A stretch of 22,621 bases of DNA from VRUE01 sp035693025 (lineage in GTDB: Bacteria > Actinomycetota > Thermoleophilia > Solirubrobacterales > 70-9). The stretch spans positions 1 to 22,621 of the forward strand of contig DASSHI010000005.1 in assembly GCA_035693025.1 (NCBI GenBank), written 5' to 3'. Below, in pieces: positions 16,401 to 21,200 of this stretch. Position 1 is the stretch's first letter. The number at the start of each line of letters is the position of its first letter. Both the position numbers and the translations under genes were made by a program. The notes under the pieces were generated by a model. The model ran no database searches and was not told the origin of the DNA. It saw only the letters and a program-made list of their open reading frames with translations.

Positions 16401-17190
16401 ATCCGGTGGTTGCATTGATTTTCCAGAGGTTGGAGCCATAAGACGCGGCGAAGACGTAACCCGCGGTCGGCCCGGACCCTGCGGCCACCTGACAGGTACT
16501 CGAGTTGCTGAAGTTCGCCGTGTTGTCGCCGTTGACCGGGTAGGCGCCCGAGGGGACGAACTTGTGGACGTAGCCGTTGTAGTCGCCGGTGTAGACGGTG
16601 CCGGAGGCGTCAACGGCTACGCCGCAGGATTCGCCGAAGTGCGCGAGAGGGCCGCTGGCGTCGGCGCCCTGTTTGTATTCGCTGAGTTGTCCGAGGTAGG
16701 CGCCACTCGAGGCGAAGGCGTCTACTAGGAGGTTGGCGGAATCGGTGACGTAGATGTTGCCGTCGGTCGCGCCTCCCGATTCGTCGATCGCGATCTCCAC
16801 TTCGCTTGGTTCGAAGCCGCTGAGAATGCCGTGCTGAGGGGTTTCGTCGGACCCCCCCACGCCGTCGATGACGTTGCTGCCGCCGAGGGCGGAGAACGGA
16901 ACCGGGTTGCCCGTCGCATCGAAGCGGGAAACCGTCTTGGCGGTGAGGTCGGCGACATAGACTTCGCCGGTGCCCTGGTCGATCGCGACACTCGCCGGCT
17001 GGGAGAATGTCGGTTGGGCGGCGCTTCCGAAGGGTTCGAGGTAGGGGTGAGACGGGATGCTCGCGGTCGCTGAGCCGGCGAGCAGGGCGGCCGTGGCCGC
17101 GCAGACCAAAAAGGTGAGCGAAAAAATGCCGAGGCTCGCGGTCCGGCGCTTGGTCGATCCCGCGGTCGCTGCCTTCGCGTGGCTTCTCAA
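13495..17190 (-). CDS. giant secreted beta-propeller / Ig-like protein with basic tail
   Basis: A secreted protein of 1231 residues. The N-terminal signal peptide (KRRTASLGIFSLTFLVCAATAALLAG in two halves around a basic start) ends near ATAS. Residues about 45-365 carry NHL-like propeller repeats (FSQPASVAIDQGTGEVYVADL, CGVAVDASGTVYTGDY, ARAVSVDPGTGHVYVVF). Residues about 368-552 are two tandem Ig/Fn3-like units, each with a Cys-containing CxFEYGT strand and YxFRLVV. Residues about 555-1125 form a second TolB/WD40-like propeller (MSDDGSRLFFTY, WSANGRYLAFPSS, SEDGKVFFQS). A Pro-rich stretch with CEGDAC leads to SFKGPGNPK and a tail of about 60 residues rich in Lys, Arg and His. TTG 17190 is preferred: AAGGAGAG precedes it by 7 nt. 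ATG 17292 would add 34 polar residues before the signal peptide. The function is unknown. Confidence 0.85.
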   Translation of the reverse strand: MRSHAKAATAGSTKRRTASLGIFSLTFLVCAATAALLAGSATASIPSHPYLEPFGSAAQPTFSQPASVAIDQGTGEVYVADLTAKTVSRFDATGNPVPFSALGGSNVIDGVGGSDETPQHGILSGFEPSEVEIAIDESGGATDGNIYVTDSANLLVDAFASSGAYLGQLSEYKQGADASGPLAHFGESCGVAVDASGTVYTGDYNGYVHKFVPSGAYPVNGDNTANFSNSSTCQVAAGSGPTAGYVFAASYGSNLWKINATTGLEQGSAIADNARAVSVDPGTGHVYVVFTAVGGGGFSEFDAGSGNASLVSKSFLQGGNAGAGIAVRGSTGEIYASPGTPNSTVGIYDSSLEYEELPVATKQATDILATRATVHGTVDPSESGETVTDCKFEYGTVESGAFAESMPCAESIPPGSPITYVSAALQGLSSNTEYQFRLVVTTPHVVSTSEASTFTTLRRVRTAPASDIGTSTATLNGAAKPEGESLTTCRFEYGTTTSYGSIVPCSEAVPADFGSHDVSAPVSGLESGTVYHFRLVVGDSSETIAGQDEAFTTEGQAGLPDNRAYEQVSPVDKNESDVNFSADMASTGGNKMAFLARGAFAGAPTAQGVQGNPYLATRGPNGWSTESTSLPTLGEINNGSGYYGYAPDLSKGVIRWLENSPQQGTYDPTASPGFNLYMRDNAAATFRLLNGSTDVGHETEGFLWGSSDFSHLALDTPRPLTEDAPCTERFEHEHCAYEWVEGTLRVASVLPDETKVPGTVGGPGESCNFEHAMSDDGSRLFFTYMFFGVLPRDLYARTNGTTSTLISGSERTLPGGASGYQFNYQSAEAAHGDKVLFSTKNSLVDADTDETGDLYLYDFSKPEGERLTLVSEDQNPAAPQGASVPEAGGFGCLSVVGTSEDLKRIYYVADNQILPGEPEDTGPKLYLWDDTGGTAQTTYIGTLSGANDALDWGVSVNNGTPQMRHARWSANGRYLAFPSSAQLTSFENEEREEMYRYDAVAHELDCLSCTADSLTEGPPLSEDEVGFNTVFYTKLPMNHQLRNVSEDGKVFFQSLRSLLPRDSNGKQDVYEYENGHLHLISRGTGTDDSYFLDASPSGNDVFFLTRDKLVGWDVDNNRDAYDARVGGGFPEPPPEPPACEGDACQPPPNVPNDQTPSSASFKGPGNPKVARHRRCARKQKHKGRGHGKRRRAHRKAGAHRSKLRKPRCAAHRKKHRSHRRHHRRHSTRSHG

Positions 17191-17324
17191 CGTAGCTCTC
17201 TCCTTGTCCCTCGAGCCCTCTGCGGTCGCTTCCCTGGCGGCCCTGTGTGGCTCGGTTTTCCCTGTCGATCGCTCTGGGACGTCGCCGGTCATACCGTTGG
17301 CGTTCCTGAGCAGAACGTGGGCGG

Positions 17325-17353
17325 ACTGTAGAGGATGGAGTCTCTAAATGCAA
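17325..17353 (-). promoter_or_regulatory. predicted promoter of the secreted-protein operon
   Basis: On the minus strand TTGCAT (17353-17348) and TACAGT (17330-17325) are separated by exactly 17 bp. The predicted transcript starts near 17318, giving a leader of about 130 nt before the TTG start at 17190. The motif CGTTTTTAA (17361-17369) and a large hairpin (17385-17414) lie immediately upstream of the -35 box and could be regulator sites. Confidence 0.6.
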
Positions 17354-17384
17354 GAGATATCGTTTTTAAGATCGGGATAGCAGC

Positions 17385-17414
17385 GCAAAGCCCCTGTAAA
17401 ACAGGGAGCTTTGC
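17385..17414. other. 30-nt inverted repeat between B1 and the secreted-protein promoter
   Basis: GCAAAGC-CCCTGT (17385-17397) and ACAGGG-A-GCTTTGC (17401-17414) pair over 13 bp with one bulged A and an AAA loop. It starts 29 nt past the B1 stop, so it may end B1 transcription, although no T-run follows on the minus strand. It is also only 32 bp upstream of the -35 box of the secreted-protein operon, so it could be an operator. The sequence does not decide between the two. Confidence 0.6.
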
Positions 17415-17443
17415 TTGCTCTAAATGGGGTTATGCGGCGGAGC

Positions 17444-18127
17444 TCAGGATGACGGTCGCGCGAGGCGCACGGCCTGCTCGCGGCCGTAATACGGAGCGAG
17501 GAAGAGGCCGAGCAGGTCGGGGGCGAGCTCGGCGAGCTCCTCCCCTTCGTCGGCCTTCACTTTGCGCACGACCAGAGCGACGATGCCGCCGAGCAGGCCG
17601 TCGGTGACCGCCCTGGAGGGTTCCTCGGTCTCCGGAGGCGGCGGCTTGCCGTCGATCAGGATCGCGAAGAGGCGATCGAGCAGCTCCCGGTAGCGGGCGG
17701 CGATCTCGCCGCCGGCGCTGGGCGGCGCGATCAGCAGGAAGCGCGCGAGGTCGGGGTTGGCGGCGAAGACCTCCAGCAGCGCAGCGAGCTCGGCGCCCGC
17801 GCGAGCCGGCCAGTCCGCCTCTCCCTTGCCGGCCCTTGTCATCGCCTCCTCGAGCAGCTCGGCGACCTGGCCGAAGGCGTCGAAGAAGCACTCCTCCTTG
17901 GAGGAGAAATAGCCGTAGAAGGTGCGGCGCGAGACCCCGGCGGCGGCGGCGATCTGGGTGATCGTCGCCTCGTGGAAGCCGTGCTCGGCGACCGCGGCGA
18001 TCATCCCCGCGGTGAGCCGGTCGCGCTGGTTCCTGGCGACGAACTCGCGGCTCAGCCCGTGCCTCCCCGGGGGCAGGCGGGCTAGCCCGGGCGGCGAGTC
18101 CTCCCCTGCCTGCTTGCCTTTCGCCAC
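17444..18127 (-). CDS. TetR-family regulator B1
   Basis: A 227-residue TetR regulator. The arm RLPPGRHGLSREFVARNQR is at residues 17-35, the helix-turn-helix at about 55-74 (TITQIAAAAGVSRRTFYGYF), followed by SKEECFFDAF. The C-terminus LAPDLLGLFLAPYYGREQAVRLAR matches the A1 ending. Shared internal traits with A1 are GGEIAARYRE (SEIAARHRA in A1) and LLGGIVALVVRKV (LVGGIVSLIIREI in A1). The start is GTG 18127. A -10-like TATCGT ends six bases before it, which predicts a leaderless message. The open frame continues far upstream to 18610, but that part overlaps B2 on the same strand in another frame and is not coding. Its position just upstream of the secreted-protein operon makes it a candidate regulator of that operon. 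Confidence 0.9.
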   Translation of the reverse strand: MAKGKQAGEDSPPGLARLPPGRHGLSREFVARNQRDRLTAGMIAAVAEHGFHEATITQIAAAAGVSRRTFYGYFSSKEECFFDAFGQVAELLEEAMTRAGKGEADWPARAGAELAALLEVFAANPDLARFLLIAPPSAGGEIAARYRELLDRLFAILIDGKPPPPETEEPSRAVTDGLLGGIVALVVRKVKADEGEELAELAPDLLGLFLAPYYGREQAVRLARPSS

Positions 18128-18133
18128 GCCGTG

Positions 18134-18139
18134 ACGATA
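18134..18139 (-). promoter_or_regulatory. -10 element for a leaderless B1 message
   Basis: TATCGT on the minus strand ends six bases before the GTG start of B1. A weak -35 (TGCAGA, 18162 to 18157, three of six consensus matches) is 17 bp upstream. The -10 to start-codon distance is identical to that of the transporter ATPase at 3175. Confidence 0.45.
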
Positions 18140-18201
18140 GCGGGACCCGGGATGCCTCTGCACTCGTGTGTCCGCTTTGGGTGCGCGTTTGTCTCGTCGT
18201 T

Positions 18202-18873
18202 TCACCCGCGCTCCGCAACCGGCTCGCGGGCGGGCTCGGGCGGCGTCGGGATGCTCAGCTCCTCGCGCGCCACCTCGATGCCGAGGTAGGGCCGCACGGC
18301 GAGGAACATCAGCTCGGGCACGAAGTCCTCGGGGCGAGCGCGCGTCCCCCGTCGCAGGTTCTTGCTCAGCATGCCGAGGATGCCGCCGACCACCCCCTCG
18401 GCCATCGCGCGCGAGGCCGGCTCCGGATCCTCGGCCTGCTCGCGGCCCGCGTCGATCAGATCGACGAAGCGGCGCAGCGTCGCTTCGCGGCGCGCGACGG
18501 CGAACTCGCCGGCCATCATCGTCTCGACCGTCGCGTAGCGCGCCTCGCGCGGGTGCTCGCCAACCCAGCGTGCGGCAGCGTAGGCGGCGGCGCGCAACCC
18601 CTCGCGCCACTCCTCCTCGCGCTCGAAGGCCGCGAAGACCTCGCCGGTGAAGCTTTCGCTCATCTCCTCGTAGACCGCGAGGAAGCAGGCCTCCTTGCCC
18701 GAAAACAGGCGCCGGAAGTCCGCCCGCCTGACTCCCGCCCGCTCGAGCAGCTGCTTTACCGTCGTCCCGCCGTAGCCCTGCTCGGCGACCAGTTCGATCA
18801 TCGCCGCGACGATGCGTCGACGATCGGCGTCGGGCTCGGGGCGCCCGTTGGAGGCGACCGCAGCGGACGGCAC
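18202..18873 (-). CDS. TetR-family regulator B2
   Basis: A 223-residue TetR regulator without the GRH arm, like A2. RRRIVAAMIELVAEQGYGGTT leads into the helix-turn-helix at about 37-57, which ends RAGVRRADFRRLF; the common TFYxHF is replaced by DFRRLF, again like A2 (HFDRCF). It continues GKEACFLAVYEEM. The C-terminus FVPELMFLAVRPYLGIEVA followed by REELSIP matches the A2 ending. GTG 18873 was chosen: AGGGA lies 9 nt upstream, the start falls just before the homologous part, and it leaves 28 nt after the B3 stop. A longer open frame to 18975 would overlap the end of B3 by 74 nt and is not convincing. Probably cotranscribed with B3. Confidence 0.88.
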   Translation of the reverse strand: MPSAAVASNGRPEPDADRRRIVAAMIELVAEQGYGGTTVKQLLERAGVRRADFRRLFSGKEACFLAVYEEMSESFTGEVFAAFEREEEWREGLRAAAYAAARWVGEHPREARYATVETMMAGEFAVARREATLRRFVDLIDAGREQAEDPEPASRAMAEGVVGGILGMLSKNLRRGTRARPEDFVPELMFLAVRPYLGIEVAREELSIPTPPEPAREPVAERG

Positions 18874-18901
18874 CGCTAAGCGTCCCTCGAGGTCGGTCTG
18901 C

Positions 18902-19591
18902 TCAGGCAGCCGCTGCCGAAGAATCGTCCCGCCGGGGGGCGGCGAGCAGGTCCGCCATCGCATCTCTGCCGACATAGGGGACGACCGCGATCTCCAGGAC
19001 GTCGGGCAGATATGCCTCGGCGCCCTCGAACTCGCCCTGGGCGAGGCGCTGCTGGAGCAGCCAGGCGAGGCCGCCGACTATCGCTTCCTCGATGTGCGAC
19101 GGGAGCTCCGCCAGCGCAGGATTCCCCGTGCGGCCACGGGCGAGCAGCGGGATCACGCTGTCGACCGTTTCCTCGTGGCGGGTGAGCGCCTCCGGGCCGG
19201 CCGTCTGGACCTCGACCAGGGCGACCCGGGCACGCACCGGCTCTGCCTCGATCAGCTCCAACAGCGCCCGCAACGCGGCACAGGCCTGCTCGGGCCAGCC
19301 GGCCTCGGCCGGGACCGCAGCGCCGATCCGCTCCCTCGCATCGGCGACGACCCGCTCGTAGGCCTGCACAAAGCAGTCGGGCTTGTTGTCGAAGAGCTCG
19401 TAGAAGGTGCCCACGCCGACCTTCGCCGCAGCAACGATGTCGTCGATCGTGGACCCCTGGAAGCCGCGCTCGGCGAAGACCTCGATGGCGGCATCGAGGA
19501 TGTGGTCGCGCTGATGTTCGGCCCGCACCTCGGGTGAGAGACGGTGCCGGCCCGCGGGCTTTGCCTGCAGATGCTCCGGCAAGGACACCAT
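18902..19591 (-). CDS. TetR-family regulator B3
   Basis: A 229-residue TetR regulator. The arm AKPAGRHRLSPEVRAEHQR is at residues 10-28 and the helix-turn-helix at about 48-67 (TIDDIVAAAKVGVGTFYELF), followed by NKPDCFVQAYERV. VEVQTAGPEALTRHEETVDS, LPSHIEEAIVGGLAWLLQQRL and PDVLEIAVVPYVGRDAM match A3 block by block. ATG 19591 was chosen because MVSLPEHLQAKPAGRH resembles the related N-termini; TTG 19621 and ATG 19612 are in-frame alternatives. None has a clear Shine-Dalgarno sequence. The gene is divergent from B4, exactly as A3 is from A4. Confidence 0.9.
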   Translation of the reverse strand: MVSLPEHLQAKPAGRHRLSPEVRAEHQRDHILDAAIEVFAERGFQGSTIDDIVAAAKVGVGTFYELFDNKPDCFVQAYERVVADARERIGAAVPAEAGWPEQACAALRALLELIEAEPVRARVALVEVQTAGPEALTRHEETVDSVIPLLARGRTGNPALAELPSHIEEAIVGGLAWLLQQRLAQGEFEGAEAYLPDVLEIAVVPYVGRDAMADLLAAPRRDDSSAAAA

Positions 19592-19706
19592 CGTTCGAGG
19601 ATAACCGACCATGTGGCACAAAAAGGCCTGCGACTAGGTCTAGAGAGGTCTCCGGCTCGTTTGTGAAGATGGCGTTTTTAATTAAAGGTGCTACCGTTCC
19701 CATTGC
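19592..19706. promoter_or_regulatory. divergent B3/B4 promoter region
   Basis: A 115-bp region of lower GC. It holds two direct copies of AGGTCT (19636-19641 and 19646-19651), spaced one helical turn apart. It also holds CTAG-GT-CTAG and the motif CGTTTTTAA at 19673-19681, which is shared with the A3/A4 region. A -10-like TACCGT (19692-19697) ends nine bases before the B4 ATG. These are candidate operator and promoter elements; none has been aligned to a known site. Confidence 0.45.
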
Positions 19707-20396
19707 ATGGCGGGACCGGGCGACAGGACTGCAGGCAGGGCCCGTACGCCACGCGTCGCGCTGGCGCGGATCCGCGCCGCGCAGACCGGGGAGATCACCC
19801 GGCTGCGCGAACAGATCATGGAGGCCGCGATCGAAGCCTGCGGGGAGCACGGCTATCGCGACGCCACCGTCCAGCACGCGATTGACCGCTACGGGGGCCA
19901 CCGACAGCAGTTCTACAAGCACTTCGCCAGCAAGGCCGAGTGCTACGCGGGCGCCTACGAGTTCGAGGTCGAGCGCCTCTACGCGGCGCTCGGCGCCCGC
20001 GCAGCCGCCCAACCGACCTGGCACAGCGGCCTCTTCGCGGTCCTCGCCGGGCTCGCCGAGTTGATCTGCGCACGGCCGACGTTCGCCCGCGGCCTCCTGG
20101 TCGAGGTCCACGTCGCCGGGGGACCGGCGTTGCTGAAGCGTCTGGAAGTCTTCGAGCGCCTCACCCGCGCTGTCGATAGCGCGCGCCGCGAGACCGAGTC
20201 TCGCCACTCTCCACCTCCTGTTACAGCGACCTTCATGGTAGGGGCAATCGAGGCCGCTGTCACGAGCGCCCTGACCCGCGCCGAGCCGCAGGACTTCGCC
20301 GCCGCCGTGCCTGAACTTGCCCAGATGGTCATCGCCGCCTACTTCGGCGACGAGATCGCCGACGAGGAGACGGCGATCCTGCGCGACGCCGCCTGA
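19707..20396 (+). CDS. TetR-family regulator B4, divergent HTH
   Basis: A 229-residue TetR regulator, the counterpart of A4. A basic N-terminus (GRARTPRVALARIRAAQ) precedes a helix-turn-helix at about 53-73 whose second half is unusual: the AGVSRRTFY of most family members is YGGHRQQFY here, with KHFASKAECYAGAYE following. The ligand domain has GLLVEVHVAGG and, from residue 157, DSARRETESRHSPPPVTATF then MVGAI, shared with A4 in both protein and DNA. ATG 19707 has no Shine-Dalgarno sequence; with a -10-like box nine bases upstream it may be translated from a near-leaderless message. The altered recognition region suggests a different operator from A4. Confidence 0.88.
   Translation: MAGPGDRTAGRARTPRVALARIRAAQTGEITRLREQIMEAAIEACGEHGYRDATVQHAIDRYGGHRQQFYKHFASKAECYAGAYEFEVERLYAALGARAAAQPTWHSGLFAVLAGLAELICARPTFARGLLVEVHVAGGPALLKRLEVFERLTRAVDSARRETESRHSPPPVTATFMVGAIEAAVTSALTRAEPQDFAAAVPELAQMVIAAYFGDEIADEETAILRDAA
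20175..20251 (+). repeat. 77-nt conserved element, copy 2 (inside B4)
   Basis: Aligns without gaps to 9664-9740 (62 of 77 bases identical). It keeps the same uncommon codons (TCT, CCA, CCT, CCT, GTA, GGG). The opposite strand again reads AGGAGGTGGAG, here followed by GTG (20207-20205). Confidence 0.75.
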
Positions 20397-20403
20397 GCGC
20401 CGC

Positions 20404-20439
20404 CGGATGCGCCATCCGAACGCCGGCGCCATCCGAGCG
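20404..20439. repeat. short hairpin and 14-nt direct repeats after B4
   Basis: CGGATG-CGC-CATCCG (20404-20418) is a small hairpin eight bases past the B4 stop. GCGCCATCCGAACG (20409-20422) and GCGCCATCCGAGCG (20426-20439) are direct repeats with a 17-nt period. No T-run follows. It may be a weak terminator or a binding site. The remaining 30 bases before the toxin-antitoxin promoter show nothing else. Confidence 0.45.
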
Positions 20440-20469
20440 TCAAGCGCAGGTCATTTTCTGCTGCGAAAT

Positions 20470-20499
20470 TTGACACTTCCGACGCTGAAATGTTACATT
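20470..20499 (+). promoter_or_regulatory. promoter of the toxin-antitoxin operon
   Basis: A consensus TTGACA (20470-20475) is followed after 17 bp by TTACAT (20493-20498), or after 18 bp by TACATT (20494-20499). The -10 box lies inside the left arm of the operator, which fits repression by blocking RNA polymerase. Confidence 0.8.
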
Positions 20500-20522
20500 A
20501 CTTCCCTTGAGGTGATGTAACA
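20491..20522 (+). promoter_or_regulatory. inverted-repeat operator covering -10, RBS and antitoxin start
   Basis: TGTTACATTAC (20491-20501) and GTGATGTAACA (20512-20522) are inverted repeats with one mismatch in 11 bp and a 10-bp spacer. The right arm overlaps the end of the Shine-Dalgarno sequence GAGGTG (20509-20514) and the A of the antitoxin ATG. Ribbon-helix-helix antitoxins commonly autoregulate through such sites. Confidence 0.75.
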
Positions 20523-20773
20523 TGGCCCGCATGAAGCGACTGCAGATATCGATCGAGCCCGAGCTGGACAGGGCGGTGGAACGCCGTGCCGACGAAGAAG
20601 GGCTCTCGAAGGCGGAGGTGATCAGGCGTTGCGTGCGGGAACGAGTCAAACCATTGCCCCCGATAGAGGAGGATCCGTTCTTCAAGCTTTGCGGGTCGGT
20701 GTCGAGCGACCCCGCCGACAACCGGACGATCGACGAGGTCGTCTACGGGCTGGTGGACAGGGATTACCCCTGA
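20522..20773 (+). CDS. ribbon-helix-helix antitoxin (VapB/CopG-like)
   Basis: An 83-residue protein. The N-terminus MKRLQISIEPELDRAVERRA followed by DEEGLSKAEVIRRCV is a typical ribbon-helix-helix domain: a short beta strand that enters the DNA major groove, then two helices. The C-terminal part (EEDPFFKLCGSVSSDPADNR followed by TIDEVVYGL) probably wraps the toxin; FFKLxG-type tails are common in VapB partners of PIN toxins. ATG 20522 has GAGGTG seven bases upstream. The stop codon overlaps the toxin's CTG start (CTGA), so toxin synthesis is coupled to that of the antitoxin. Probably a repressor of its own promoter through the adjacent inverted repeat. I do not give a gene symbol because the subfamily is uncertain. 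Confidence 0.85.
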   Translation: MARMKRLQISIEPELDRAVERRADEEGLSKAEVIRRCVRERVKPLPPIEEDPFFKLCGSVSSDPADNRTIDEVVYGLVDRDYP

Positions 20774-21171
20774 TCTTCGCCGACTCTTCTTTCCTGATCG
20801 CCGCAATGGACGATCGGGATCGCCACCACCAGATGGCATTGGCGCTTCTAAAGCAAGCCTCCGAGCGGCGCATCGTCGCCACCAATCTGATCCGCGGCGA
20901 GACCTGGACCTGGCTTCGCTATAAGCGATGGCACGCCAAGGCCGTGGAATTCCTCGACAGCGTCGGAGGCGAGGGACAGCACATCAAGATAGACCGGGTT
21001 GGCGGGGAACTCGAGGACGAAGCTCTTGGCTGGTTGCGCCGCCACGACGAGCGCGAGTACTCCTTCGTCGACGCGACCAGCTTCGCTTTCATGCGCGCCA
21101 AGGGAATCACCGAAGCGCTCGCCTTCGACGGTGACTTCGCCGCCGCCGGCTTCACAGAACTGCGCCCGTAG
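20770..21171 (+). CDS. PIN-domain ribonuclease toxin (VapC-like), CTG start
   Basis: A 133-residue PIN-domain protein, the expected partner of the antitoxin. PIN toxins cut RNA with a Mg2+ centre made of acidic residues. Here these are Asp5 (IFADSSFLIA), Glu44 (LIRGETWTW), Asp101 (SFVDATSFAFM) and Asp120 or Asp122 (AFDGDF), the standard pattern and length. The frame has no ATG, GTG or TTG near the expected N-terminus. CTG 20770 followed by ATC TTC GCC GAC gives the usual MIFAD start. AGGGA (20759-20763) is six bases upstream, and CTG overlaps the antitoxin TGA. Internal ATGs would remove Asp5. A weak start would keep toxin level low relative to antitoxin. Convergent with the carboxylase gene, 29 nt away. 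Confidence 0.87.
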   Translation: MIFADSSFLIAAMDDRDRHHQMALALLKQASERRIVATNLIRGETWTWLRYKRWHAKAVEFLDSVGGEGQHIKIDRVGGELEDEALGWLRRHDEREYSFVDATSFAFMRAKGITEALAFDGDFAAAGFTELRP

Positions 21172-21200
21172 CTCGGGGGATCGGCCCGCGCGCGGGGTGC

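Noticed and set aside
17191..17292. ATG 17292 as start of the giant secreted protein
   Set aside because: It puts 34 polar residues before the signal peptide; TTG 17190 has a strong AAGGAG site. It is not fully excluded, because the predicted transcript covers it.
18128..18610. N-terminal extension of B1 to a start at 18610
   Set aside because: It would overlap B2 on the same strand in another frame; the added sequence is Arg/Ala-rich, and GTG 18127 has a -10 box at a suitable distance.
18874..18975. Longer B2 start overlapping the end of B3
   Set aside because: The extra residues are not TetR-like and GTG 18873 has AGGGA upstream.
21185..21196. CCCGCGCGCGGG palindrome between the toxin and carboxylase genes as a terminator
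   Set aside because: It has no loop bases and no T-run; likely a chance palindrome in GC-rich DNA.
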